In this document: positions 10,396 through 20,215 of the stretch, piece by piece
How the letters are laid out: each line of letters begins with the position of its first letter
Numbering within the stretch: position 1 is the stretch's first letter
Assembly: GCA_964006375.1 (NCBI GenBank)
Contig: OZ023267.1
Location: 15,697,471 to 15,761,470, forward strand
DNA from: Tillus elongatus
Lineage: Eukaryota; Arthropoda; Insecta; Coleoptera; Cleridae
Length of the DNA stretch: 64,000 nucleotides
Reading direction: 5' to 3'
Notes under the pieces: model-generated
What the model was told of the DNA's origin: nothing
The model's input: the letters and a program-made list of their open reading frames with translations, nothing else
The model's database searches: none
Translations under genes and position numbers: made by a program

Positions 10396-10840
10396 CTAAA
10401 TCCATCCAATATGCAGACGACATAAGCTGTTTTATACGCTTGTTTAGTTTAATTACTGTTGAATGTTGCAACATTCCCTCAACTGTTTGATGCACTGGTG
10501 CCAATTTAATATTTTTTCTGAACTCTAATAAATATCGGTTTGAGTATTTTCTTTAAATTGCTAAGAAATAAATCGCTTTTATATCACTAATGGCACTATA
10601 TTAGCAGGCATATATCATTTAAAGATTTGGGAGTCACTTTTGACTCCAAGAATGCTCACATGGGGACAGTTACTAGCTGGGCCGCAGGGATGTTCAGTTT
10701 CATAGTCGTGAATTCTAGGTCTTTTAGTGATAAAATAATTTTTTATTACATTTGTGAGGTCTAAGCTGATTTGAAAGGTGGATATTCCACAAGTGTTATA
10801 CTACTAAAATCGAAGAATGTTATCAACATATCTTGCATTT
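10396..10840 (+). pseudogene. LINE reverse transcriptase fossil
   Basis: Plus-strand frames preserve QYADDISCFI (10407-10436), the YADD catalytic motif of reverse transcriptase. About 50 bases on comes LQHSLNCLMHWCQFN and then FKDLGVTFDSK (about 10615-10650), the order seen downstream of YADD in Jockey-like LINEs. Frameshifts and stops are frequent. Possible weak continuation reaches about 11100. It lies on the strand opposite the neighbouring LINE fossil, so they are separate insertions. Confidence 0.7.
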
Positions 10841-11109
10841 TGAGAGGATTCGACATATATAAAACCCACAGAATCCATTTTGACAGCCTTTTGCTTGAGA
10901 AAGGGACAGCACACGAAGGTACTGCAACTTGGTGTTCTTATGGAAATTTTCCCACTCCAAGGAATTGTGTATCTTCTTGACTTTCTGGTGATGCTTGAAC
11001 TCTTGGCGTCTATCAGAGTATGGCACCGCTTACGTACATTTCATCTTAGGCAGCTTTCAATAATTTTACAAGATTTTTGTCTTGAGAGAAGCCTGTGTCA
11101 TTAGATCGT

Positions 11110-13670
11110 AAAGTTCAGAATAACTTGGACATATTTTTATGTAGCTTGACTGTAAAAAGAGCAGTATGTCTAAACACTGAACATATTTTTGATAATGCTT
11201 GAGTACAAACAAACCGCTGTGTCTCGCAACTTGAGCCTGGTGATTTAGAACTTATGATATCGTATATAACTTTTTTGTTTTGTTTTGTACCTAAATGTCA
11301 AAACATCTATGAAGACAAACTACACATTTCTGGATAACAGAAGGCATAAAATCCACGACAGTCTTTATTTGAAATCAGTTTTAAACGTATATCTCATAGA
11401 TAGGTTAGTTAGTTTTCTATTGTCGCGGGTAATTGAACTAAAAACTAAATTGAACTATGGAACTTTTTGTCAATAATGACTATGCTGTCAGAATAGTACA
11501 GCAGTTGGTCAAAAATAAGAGCTCTCAGCTCTTAGCGAAGATAGTTTTGGATAATTTTAGAATGTGAAGTATGAAAATAGTCAATTTTAAATGAGGATCG
11601 TTTAGAGAAAGTTTATTACAATGTGGCCAACTGTATTACATAGCAATAACTATATATGTCATAGTACCACAGTTAAACATATCATGTAGAAAATTAAATT
11701 TTGCAAATACTATTCCCATTTATGTTTTTAAAAATGCAACGTCACTGCATAATTAAAAAAAACAAGGCAAATTACACTTATTAGGTTCCTTTTATCCATA
11801 TAGTTGGAGAATTGCTAGCGCTTTAGCGCATCAACATAAAAAAGATGAAAAAAACCTCGGAAAGTCCAGGTTACCAGATATGAACAGAGAGAAAATTCGT
11901 AGATATTAATCTTTAATTCGTACTTCAAACAAAGAATCTGGTTCTCATACAAAGGACCCCAAAACATATTATCATACAAAGGAACTTTGTGGTAGTGAAA
12001 AATGCCTTCTAGACGTAAATCTAATCATTAGTAGAAAGAAAATGACTCCCATTGATTCAAATCGGAACGATAATTAGCAAATTACACCTTATTTCTATTA
12101 ACAAAACAAAATGGCTTGCTAACGAACCTCAATTACGTCAAAGCTGAAAGGATACTCGGTAATAGAGACGCTGTAACGCTGATGCGGCGCCACAACAACT
12201 AAGTATCTGTTAGTCAGATCGTACAGCGATTCCGCGCGCTTTGATAACATAGGCAGATATTCTCATTCTTCGTTTCAAGGGTAAGCTCGAAATAGCGGAC
12301 CCCTCAAATAATTACGAGAGGCCACGTAGAGATATATTACGTCTCATATAAAATATCTAATTGGAATAAGCACTACAAATAAAAGCATTGGATTTGTTTG
12401 TAACATAATTTACGCTAAAATTTTGTAACAATATAGGTATAGGACTTTATTATTTTAATTTAGAAGGCCTAGGTCAACACAGGCTCTATTTCTAAGAAAA
12501 ATTGCCAAATGGGTATTATTAATTTTAAGCAATCGCAAATTATATAATTCTTTTTATTGTATGTTCTTATTTACTTTGGACTCTAACCTAACCGGTACAA
12601 CTTTTCATGGTATGGCTAGCTGCTGTCTGTTGCTCTATGCCTCTTGACTTTCCTGTCAATTTCTCTATTTCGCATTTCTTATAATACTTGCCATTCTTGT
12701 CCTTCCTGTCTTTTAGTTTTCTCTCCTGTATTTCGGTTATCTTTTTTACTTATCACTTTTGAAACAAAACATGTATCTGTATATGTATATGCTTACACAA
12801 AGAGATAAAAATACCTCAGGTTTGAGTGTACCAACTCTCAGCTCTTAAGGCGATCCGTCGTCGTGAAACCTAATGAGTAGGCAGGTCACTATCCACGATT
12901 ACCCTTACTTAATTTGACATCCTTTCCATCTATTTGTTTATTTAATCAATTTTCACACTGTTAAATTTGAAAGGGACCTCGAATGTGGATTCTAGGGACT
13001 TTAAATTGCGCTTCATTGAAAAAATTCAAATGGGTCGATTTATATTGTTTATGCTTCAACTCAAACTGCGTGTCGCTGTTGCCCGAAGGTAATTTGACTG
13101 CTTGCATTCCAAGAGCAGTAGTCAAACATCTAAGTGCTGGTCGCGTCCGTCGTTTGTAACGGTTATGTTTTATTCATTACCGTAACTTCTTTACTGACAT
13201 AACGAGAACCTCAAAGGAAGCTTAAATAAGAAAAGGTGACTTCATTCTTGAACAGCGATTAAAGTTTTGCTTTTGAAAAGATTTGTTGAAAATTCGCTAT
13301 TAAAAATTACCATCGTAGCTCTCTTACTGTCTTCCTTCATTTACATCAAATATTAAAATATTAACAGATGGAATATTTGCCTTAGGGAGAAAGATCGTTA
13401 TTTATTACAATTTCCCACTAAAATGTTTGTAAATTGGAAACCTAGAAGCAGGAGAATATCGTTGCAGAGATAATTTTTTCGCGAAATAAAAGACTCCGCA
13501 ATGACGCGATAACATGATTTAAAGTATTAGAAACTACAGGTGGATATATTAACAAAGGTACCGAGAGTTATAAAGTCGGAAATTTATGAGACAAGTTGAC
13601 TACTGAAAGAAATGCCGACAAAGCAAGCACTGTCGTTAAGCAATAAAGTACACTTGACAGATACTGACCG
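11110..13670. other. No feature recognised
   Basis: About 2.5 kb of AT-rich sequence with only short, unrecognised open frames, no long repeats with the rest of the window and no splice-bounded coding stretches that I could spot. Confidence 0.5.
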
Positions 13671-13679
13671 AACAGAATA

Positions 13680-14034
13680 TTTGAAAGTGCGAGGCCTCGA
13701 CGGAGTCTCTGCGGAAACAGGCGCGAAACACACGCATCTCTGCATCTCTCACACGTGGAGGTAGATGGGTAACTAAAGAACAGAGAACATCATCGGAGCA
13801 GCGTTGACGCTGGCAGCAGAAATCTGGCGTCCTACATAAACGCGTACAAAGCTGGCTAGCGCTCGGTCAGCCAACAGACTTGCTCTACCTCGCGGGATCA
13901 GTGTGTCACAGCGATGTTCAAGGAGAGTTTTCTATCGGGCAGGAAGTAAAACGTAACTTCCGCAGGGCATAAACGCCTAGTGTAATTATTGTACAAGTGC
14001 TGAAAATAATTTAAAAGAAAAATGGATTGAACAG
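13680..14034 (+). promoter_or_regulatory. Possible promoter and first exon
   Basis: A locally GC-richer stretch containing an initiator-like GGGATCAGTGTG (about 13896-13907). About 125 bases on, the sequence AACAGTGAGTCTTT (about 14030) resembles a 5' splice site. The only ATGs open very short frames. This fits a non-coding first exon of a host gene, but nothing downstream confirms it. Confidence 0.22.
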
Positions 14035-15027
14035 TGAGTCTTTAATAAACCTTTTAATGTAGTGGCAAGTGTTAACGGCAATTCTTTGTGATAATTGCAA
14101 GATTCAAGTAAACGGTTTCGAGTTTTCAATTTCAGTTCTCAGTTTAAAGTTTGCCTTTATGTCCGATTTTTCCGTATACCGTTCAAACATACCTTTGTTG
14201 TCCGAGTTGGCCGTTAAAATACAGTTTTGCTGTTTCGATTCAAGTTTACATCTAGTTTCAAGCTATTTTCAAGTTCAAGTTTCAACCCCAGTGCCTACCT
14301 AGCCTCTTGAATGTACATTGCACGTACACTCTCTTCTTGTCTCCACCTCTGCAAGCGTTTTCTACCAGTTACTGATTCCTCTTTTGAGGAAATTAAGCGC
14401 CTATGGTAAGCGCTAAATGCTTGTCACCCTGTGCAGCTTTTGTATGCCGTCTGCAGAAAAATTAACTCCTGTGGGGCCTCAGGTGAAGGCCTAGACCAGC
14501 TGGTGAATATTCGGAAGTGCTAGTGCACTGAATGTGAGCCCTTTACAACCATTTTGAGTGATTTTTAAGACTTTAGATAGACATAAACTTCCCTACATCC
14601 ATTACATTTCTCATTAAATTGCAATAATAAATTTTAAGTCATTAAAAATTAAAATCGTAGTCAGTGAGATTGATTGTTATATATAAACGTATTTTGAATT
14701 TCCTTTTGGTATGTTATCAAATATGTAAATTAGGAATATTAGTATGATAATGGATTAATTAACATTGTGCTCACGAATCTTTCAAACCTTCAAATATGTT
14801 TAAAGTAATTTAAAAAATAGCTTATAACCTTTTATTAAATTAAATTTTGGTCAACCATTACTAAATTTTACAATATATGAGCTTCTCTCACAAACTTTTA
14901 AGAAAACCAAAGAGAGCAATTAACTACAAATTACCTAACAAATCAAAATTGAGAGCATTGGTAGATTTAATAGAAAAACCTTTAACTTCACATTGATATT
15001 TGTTTTGCTTCTTTGTAATGTACAACA
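14035..15027. other. No feature recognised
   Basis: A short Phe/Ser-rich open frame (14069-14302) carries no recognisable domain. The remainder is AT-rich. Confidence 0.45.
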
Positions 15028-15029
15028 TA

Positions 15030-15370
15030 CAGTGTGGAACAGCCAAATGGAATAAATTCGATAACGGATAAATGAGGACGTGTTGGGAAAAACGCTTGGA
15101 CACGTCGATTTGTATTTTTAACTGCGCATCTTTTTCAAGAAAAAAAAATTATATAGGGTGCGTCATGTGACAGTGGCCAATACCAACTTTCTTATTTTAA
15201 ATACAAGCCCCTGTATATTATTAATTTTTTGGATTCTTCAGAAAATTCTAGACATAATTCATGTACAATGTTCTATACCTATCTTCAACTGTTTCGGAAA
15301 TATTAAGTATTTTCAGATTTATTACAAAAATTAACATTAAAAATAGAAAATTATTTTATTTCACAAATTC
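15030..15370. repeat. Left inverted repeat of element B
   Basis: Inverted partner of 16756-17096, same length, with only scattered differences (for example GACGTG/GCGTG near the outer end). Confidence 0.92.
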
Positions 15371-15426
15371 TAATAAGAAATACTGATTATTTCTTAATAA
15401 TTTAAAAAAACAAAAAAAAATTAATG

Positions 15427-16515
15427 TCAATGTAGTAAATGTTCAAAATGCTCGCCACGAACATCTTGGCAACATGCTAATCTGGTATAGAAATGTCTTC
15501 TAACATTACTCAACATCTCAGGCGTGACTGATCTAATCGCAAGCGTGATTCGTCTTTTTAAGTCATCTAAGTTGAGGGGCTTAGTTTTGTATACAATACT
15601 TTTGACATATCCCCACAAAAAGTAGTCTAATAGCGACAGATCAGGAGATCGTGCTGGCCATTCTATCGATCCGCGCCTCCCTATCCACCGATTTGGAAAA
15701 ATTTGGTTCAGGTACTGCCGGACATTGATTTGGTAATGGGGCGGTGCTCCATCTTGCTGAAACCATATTTTATTGGCAGGAACTTGTGGGTTTGCTGGAT
15801 CTGGATATAAGTTTGTCAAAGTTGGCACGACATTATTTTGGAGCAGTTCTAAATATTTATCCCCATTCAAGTTGCCATCAATGAAAAAGGGACCTACGAT
15901 ATGATTTCCAACAATTCCTGCCCAAACATTAACTTTTTCAGGATATTGCGTATGTTCCTCTCTCATCCAATGAGGATTCTCATTAGACCAATAGCGGCAA
16001 TTTTGACGATTAACATGACCGTGAAGTGTAAATGTGCTCTCATCAGAAAACAAAACATCTTCTAATTGGATCACATTGTTATCTAACATTGCCATCATTT
16101 GTTCACAAAAATACGTTCTGCTATCGAAATCGTCCTCCATGAGCTCCTGAGTTGGTATCATTTTATAGGGATGCATTTTACTTTCCTTTAATGTTCGAAA
16201 AATTGCTGTGTGGCTAACGTTGAATAGTTGGGCTGCTTGTCGACCAGAAGTATGTGGGTTTTCTTGAAACTCAAGCGTAATATCCAATTTCGTATCATCA
16301 CTTACTGCATTGGCAGCTACTTTTTTTATCTGTCTCACATGACCAAGCTCGCGAAACTGCTTTTCTATTTTGCTAATTGTTCCTTGGGATACAGGCGGCA
16401 AATTTGGAAATTTTTCGTGAAATAAGCGAGACACTTCCATCTGTGTCCGTGTGTTATCTCCATAACCAATCATTTGTAGAATGGTTATTTTGTGCATTTC
16501 TGTTAAATGAACCAT
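15427..16515 (-). CDS. DD41D mariner-type transposase, full length
   Basis: Catalyses cut-and-paste movement of the surrounding element. It is 362 aa from ATG 16513-16515 to the stop at 15427-15429, without interruption. Residues 1-130 form the DUF4817-type helix-turn-helix DNA-binding region (SQGTISKIEKQF, then SGRQAAQLFNVSHTAI). The DDE_3 catalytic domain shows FSDES with D158, QQDGAPPH with D255 and WPARSPDLSLLD with D297; 41 residues separate the last two aspartates. The C-terminus ends GEHFEHLLH, as in the other copies here. Start and stop both fall between the inverted repeats. All key residues are present, so it may be active, though activity cannot be judged from sequence alone. Confidence 0.92.
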   Translation of the reverse strand: MVHLTEMHKITILQMIGYGDNTRTQMEVSRLFHEKFPNLPPVSQGTISKIEKQFRELGHVRQIKKVAANAVSDDTKLDITLEFQENPHTSGRQAAQLFNVSHTAIFRTLKESKMHPYKMIPTQELMEDDFDSRTYFCEQMMAMLDNNVIQLEDVLFSDESTFTLHGHVNRQNCRYWSNENPHWMREEHTQYPEKVNVWAGIVGNHIVGPFFIDGNLNGDKYLELLQNNVVPTLTNLYPDPANPQVPANKIWFQQDGAPPHYQINVRQYLNQIFPNRWIGRRGSIEWPARSPDLSLLDYFLWGYVKSIVYKTKPLNLDDLKRRITLAIRSVTPEMLSNVRRHFYTRLACCQDVRGEHFEHLLH

Positions 16516-16755
16516 TTTTCTGATATTATTACGTACAGTTAACGAAATTCAAACGACAATAGCACTGACACTAATCACTACTGTCATGCAGGCAGACAAC
16601 AAGTTGCTAAGGCTACGAGTTTTATACGAACAGAAAGAAAACTGTTTTTGTTTTTGTTTCATTTTATATCAGTAAAAAGAAACGCAGGAATGGTTTTTGT
16701 TTACTTTCTCATTATCAAGAGCTGAATGGGAAATAAGTATTGAATGAAATGTAGC

Positions 16756-17096
16756 GAATTTGTGAAATAAAATAATTTTCTATTTTTAATGTTAATTTTT
16801 GTAATAAATCTGAAAATACTTAATATTTCCGAAACAGTTGAAGATAGGTATAGAACATTGTACATGAATTATGTCTAGAATTTTCTGAAGAATCCAAAAA
16901 ATTTATAATATACAGGGGCTTGTATTTAAAATAAGAAAGTTGGTATTGGCCACTGTCACATGACGCACCCTATATAATTTTTTTTTCTTGAAAAAGATGC
17001 GCAGTTAAAAATACAAATCGACGTGTCCAAGCGTTTTTCCCAACACGCCCTCATTTATCCGTTATCGAATTTATTCCATTTGGCTGTTCCACACTG
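16756..17096. repeat. Right inverted repeat of element B
   Basis: Inverted partner of 15030-15370. The transposase promoter must lie in or next to it (16516-17096). Confidence 0.92.
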
Positions 17097-17098
17097 TA

Positions 17099-18584
17099 TA
17101 TGTTTGATATACCAGGAGTCTTGATTTAAATAACTCCAAATTATTAATTTATGTCACTAAATTTAAATATTTGTGTTTTTAATATATGTTTTGATTGAAT
17201 CAATAATTCCTCATTTAACCTTTCTCAATTCTGGTGGTGCTGTAGCTGGAAATTCTTTATATCTATTATCTAGATCTCTTCAAACTAACTAACGTAGTGC
17301 CGGTGTTTTGACTCAAAGGTCTCATAAATCCGGGACTTTGAGCAGGATAAGGCTATAGCTGAGTAAGTATTAGATTATCTTTTCATCTTCAAACCAAACA
17401 GTCTATTCTTTGTCTCACAAAAATAATACATCCGAGAGATAAGTCTAAGTAAGTTGGGGTTTGGGAGGTGATTATGCCATCATTATTGACCGGATTTAGA
17501 TCCAATTGAGATCTGTGATGAGATATCAATCGCGGACAAAAATCAAATAGATGCATTCGGGTTTTTAGGCTTAAATTGGCACACGTTGCTAACCTTCGGC
17601 GGTCGCACCGATGTGTTCAACGCGGTGTTGCCGCTGCCGGAAGTATCGCTATAGTTTGATAGTTGCAAAACATTTAAATGCGCTGTAAAATAGATTTGTA
17701 TACATACTTAAATACAATTCCGTAAGCAAACCATCGCATGCAGATAATTATTCCGTCCAGAGCGAATAATTTAAACAAGCATGGCGTAACTATGATGCGC
17801 TAAATATAAAACATTAATCTGCAGCTTAGAGCTTTAGATTTGCATGAAATGAGAGTAAATCAAATATACGTTACAGCTTTGCTGTGGATAATTCTATCAA
17901 ACGCTCCCCTAGAGCTTTAATAGCTACCATAAACGATTCGTTTAATGATGGACCTTTACGGTTGCAATGAGACATTTCGATATTTCTTTTTTCTTGCAGG
18001 ATTCGACTTAATGATGTCCGTCTCTTGCAAAACAAATTTCAAATAAAATCCTATTTGCAAGCACTCGTACATAAGCGCTTTCAACATGGCCATAACGTCG
18101 TTTTGATGTTGCAGATTAGGTTTCACGGAAATATTTTAAAATTTCATAGATAAGCTCACGTTTAAATGAGCTGAGGGATAATTACAATCACAAATAAAAA
18201 TTCAAGAAATATTTTAAAAAACACTTCTTTAATAAGATATTAATAATATTAATATGAATAATTAATAGTTAATAACAAAAGATGTTATTTTTATTTACAT
18301 TATATTTATGTACTATCAATTTGTATAGCTATGGTCAAATAGCAGGCTCACTGAAAGACATTAAAAGATACAAAAATGAATCCATATGATTATATCCGCG
18401 AAATCAAACAAACAAAAATCTTTAAAAGTCTGTGACCAATGGACTTAAGCTTCCGAGGTCATCTCAAACACGCGCACACAAACACACACACAGTCACAAA
18501 TTTTTGCAGCAAGTGAGGAAACTTCTAGAAAAAAATTGTTTGTTAATGTTGTAAAATATTTCTAAGGTAAAAAAGAACATAACA
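17099..18584. other. No feature recognised
   Basis: AT-rich sequence. A short GC-richer patch at 17590-17645 and a CA-rich run at 18470-18490 are the only local departures. Confidence 0.5.
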
Positions 18585-18710
18585 AGGCTATACTCCAGAC
18601 TGAATTTATTTAGTAAAAGCCCTACGCGTTTCGACCCATATATCTGGTCATCTTCAGAGGCTTCCTGAAACATTACAAAAGGTGGTTGTGTCAGAAACAA
18701 AGTTCCTGGT
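18585..18710 (-). repeat. Penelope-like terminal block, copy 2
   Basis: On the minus strand it reads GACCTACCAGGAAC...CTGACACAACCACCTTTT...CTGAAGATG...GAAACGCGTAGGG...AAATTCAGTCTGGAG. This is homologous over about 120 bp to 59320-59465. It has the same orientation as the Penelope-like coding remains at 19822-20215, so it may be their terminal repeat. Confidence 0.55.
18617..18663 (-). ncRNA. Hammerhead-ribozyme-like motif, copy 2
   Basis: Read on the minus strand: helix I arm AAGCCT, core CTGAAGA (CUGANGA), helix II GACC...GGTC, then GAA, the self-complementary ACGCGT, the cleavage-type trinucleotide GTA, and closing arm GGGCTT. Helix I pairs 6/6 (one G-U). The layout is that of minimal type I hammerheads reported in Penelope-like elements. 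One unpaired T after CTGAAGA departs from the classic core. Confidence 0.5.
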
Positions 18711-18792
18711 AGGTCGGCAAGTATCACACGACACAAGCTGTTACAAAATTCTAACCAGTCTTACAAGCAAAGTCTAAAACACAAACTATAGT

Positions 18793-19082
18793 CAAAGCTA
18801 ACATGCTCTACAACAATTACACTAATAAAATTAAAGTTAAAGCTAAAAGTTGAAAAATTAAAACATCAAAATGTCCAAAGCTCAGTCGAGGCACTTCCAA
18901 GCAGCAAAATTAGCAATGCAAAAGCAGCAAAAGTTGCTAAAACAGGTAGAAACCCATGTAAATTGAGATTTAAAAAATGCACTGACACACTACAATCTAA
19001 GGTCTCTAAACAAATAGATAAAGAAGCTGCAAAGGGGGGCTCCACAACCAGAGCCGAACTTTTAGAGAAAACACTGGGTTAA
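18793..19082 (+). other. Unassigned coding-like open stretch
   Basis: 96 codons open in one frame after TAG 18790-18792, with no ATG, ending at TAA. Composition is Lys/Ala/Ser-rich (contains KAAKVAKTGRNPCKLRFKK and TRAELLEKTLG). It looks coding and could be the tail of a transposon ORF1, but I do not recognise it. It ends shortly before a LINE insertion. Confidence 0.3.
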
Positions 19083-19159
19083 ACCTAAGATACCTACTAA
19101 AAGTAAAACCGAAATGGCCAAAAATACTTACGTTCTGTTTTTTATATAATAGGAACTGA

Positions 19160-19749
19160 ACTTTACAAGAAATCTATCATAGCGGCTGCTAAGAAATTAG
19201 GTTTCCTCTTCGGGTTCGCAAATGCTTATCTCCAGCTAATCTCTATACCTTATATACTTCACAAATAAGGCCAAACCTGGAATACTGCCCCCACATCTGT
19301 GGTGCCGCTGTTGATTCTACACTCGCTATCCTGGACTCCATTCAGAAGAGAGCTATACGTCTCATCGGCAACCATACCCTCACCCAAAGGCTGCCATCCC
19401 CTGCCCACTGATGTGCCGTTGGTGACCACTCTCTCTTTTATAGATATCTGCACGGGTACTTCTCAGAGGAGCTTTCTTCCATAGTTTTTCCATCTGCTGC
19501 CCCCAACAGATCTACCAGGGGAACAGAGCGAATGCACCCTTTAACTGTGGAGGTCACCAGATATAGAACATATTGTTATGCCCGCTCTTTGGCCCGTTCA
19601 AGTTGTGGAATTCCTTGCCGGCATATGTTTTTCCTTTTCCTCCGAACCGCCAAACCTTAAAGTCCAGAATTAACAAGTTGCCTCTTTCCTCCTTGTCGAC
19701 ACCAACGGTACGATAGTATTTAGGCTATGAGCCCTCGTGGTGTGTTGTT
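19160..19749 (+). mobile_element. LINE copy 1, 5'-truncated, broken
   Basis: Contains the final part of a LINE ORF2: AKKLGFLF, IRPNLEYC, LDSIQKRAIRLIG, APNRSTRGTERMHP, spread over several frames, followed by a short 3' UTR ending GTGTGTTGTTGAAA. The same sequence, including the 3' end, recurs at 28363-28815 and, on the minus strand without the 3' end, at 31320-33345. The insertion interrupts the Penelope-like remains and runs straight into an (AT)n array. Confidence 0.82.
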
Positions 19750-19750
19750 G

Positions 19751-19820
<70 letters not shown>
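19750..19820. repeat. (AT)n microsatellite
   Basis: About 35 uninterrupted AT units between the LINE 3' end and Penelope-like coding sequence. It produces spurious IYIY frames. Confidence 0.97.
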
Positions 19821-19821
<1 letters not shown>

Positions 19822-19825
<4 letters not shown>

Positions 19826-20215
19826 GCCAAGCATCACTTGTCCACACTGCCGTCTCGTAAATGTGCGAGATGTTCACGGAATCTGATAGATATATTTCTT
19901 TTAGTCTGCTCGACGTATTTAAGATTACAATCTTTACAACCTCATAGATCCCCGACATTTCAGTGTCATTGTCTTTATCATTACCTAACAAATTTCTTAA
20001 ATTACCTTTTCCTGAAAATGTTAGCTGCAAGTCGGCTTTTAAAAAAATACTCTCCACACCCTTTGTGATATGCGGTTGAAAAGGTAGGCATACAAACTTT
20101 TTCTCTATTTTGTCTTTCTTGAAGGTCGTGCATTCGGATATCATTTTCTTTGTTCTATCACTCAGTGATTTATTCTTCAAACGTATAAAATATTGGTGAT
20201 CTGAGCATAATTATA
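19822..20215 (-). pseudogene. Penelope-like element: end of RT and GIY-YIG endonuclease, broken
   Basis: Minus strand from 20215. First comes DRTKKMISECTTFKKDKIEKKFVCLPF, the conserved stretch after the Penelope-type reverse transcriptase. Then MSGIYEV, and after a frameshift CKDCNLKYVEQTKRNISIRF and REHLAHLRDG. This is the GIY-YIG endonuclease of Penelope-like elements, here with GIY and YVEQT (usually YIGQT). A stop (DK*) and at least one frameshift inactivate it. A homologous copy is split by errantivirus 2 at 46-49 kb. Confidence 0.8.

Larger units (their letters stand above)
15030..17096 (-). mobile_element. Mariner-type (DD41D) transposon B, apparently intact
   Basis: Terminal inverted repeats of 341 bp each (15030-15370 and 16756-17096), nearly perfect, begin CAGTGTGGAACAGCC and are flanked by TA (15028-15029 and 17097-17098). 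A single uninterrupted transposase gene lies on the minus strand between them. Long repeats of this size together with DD41D chemistry match the rosa-type branch of mariner-like elements (established knowledge, from memory). The near identity of the two arms suggests recent insertion. Confidence 0.93.
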
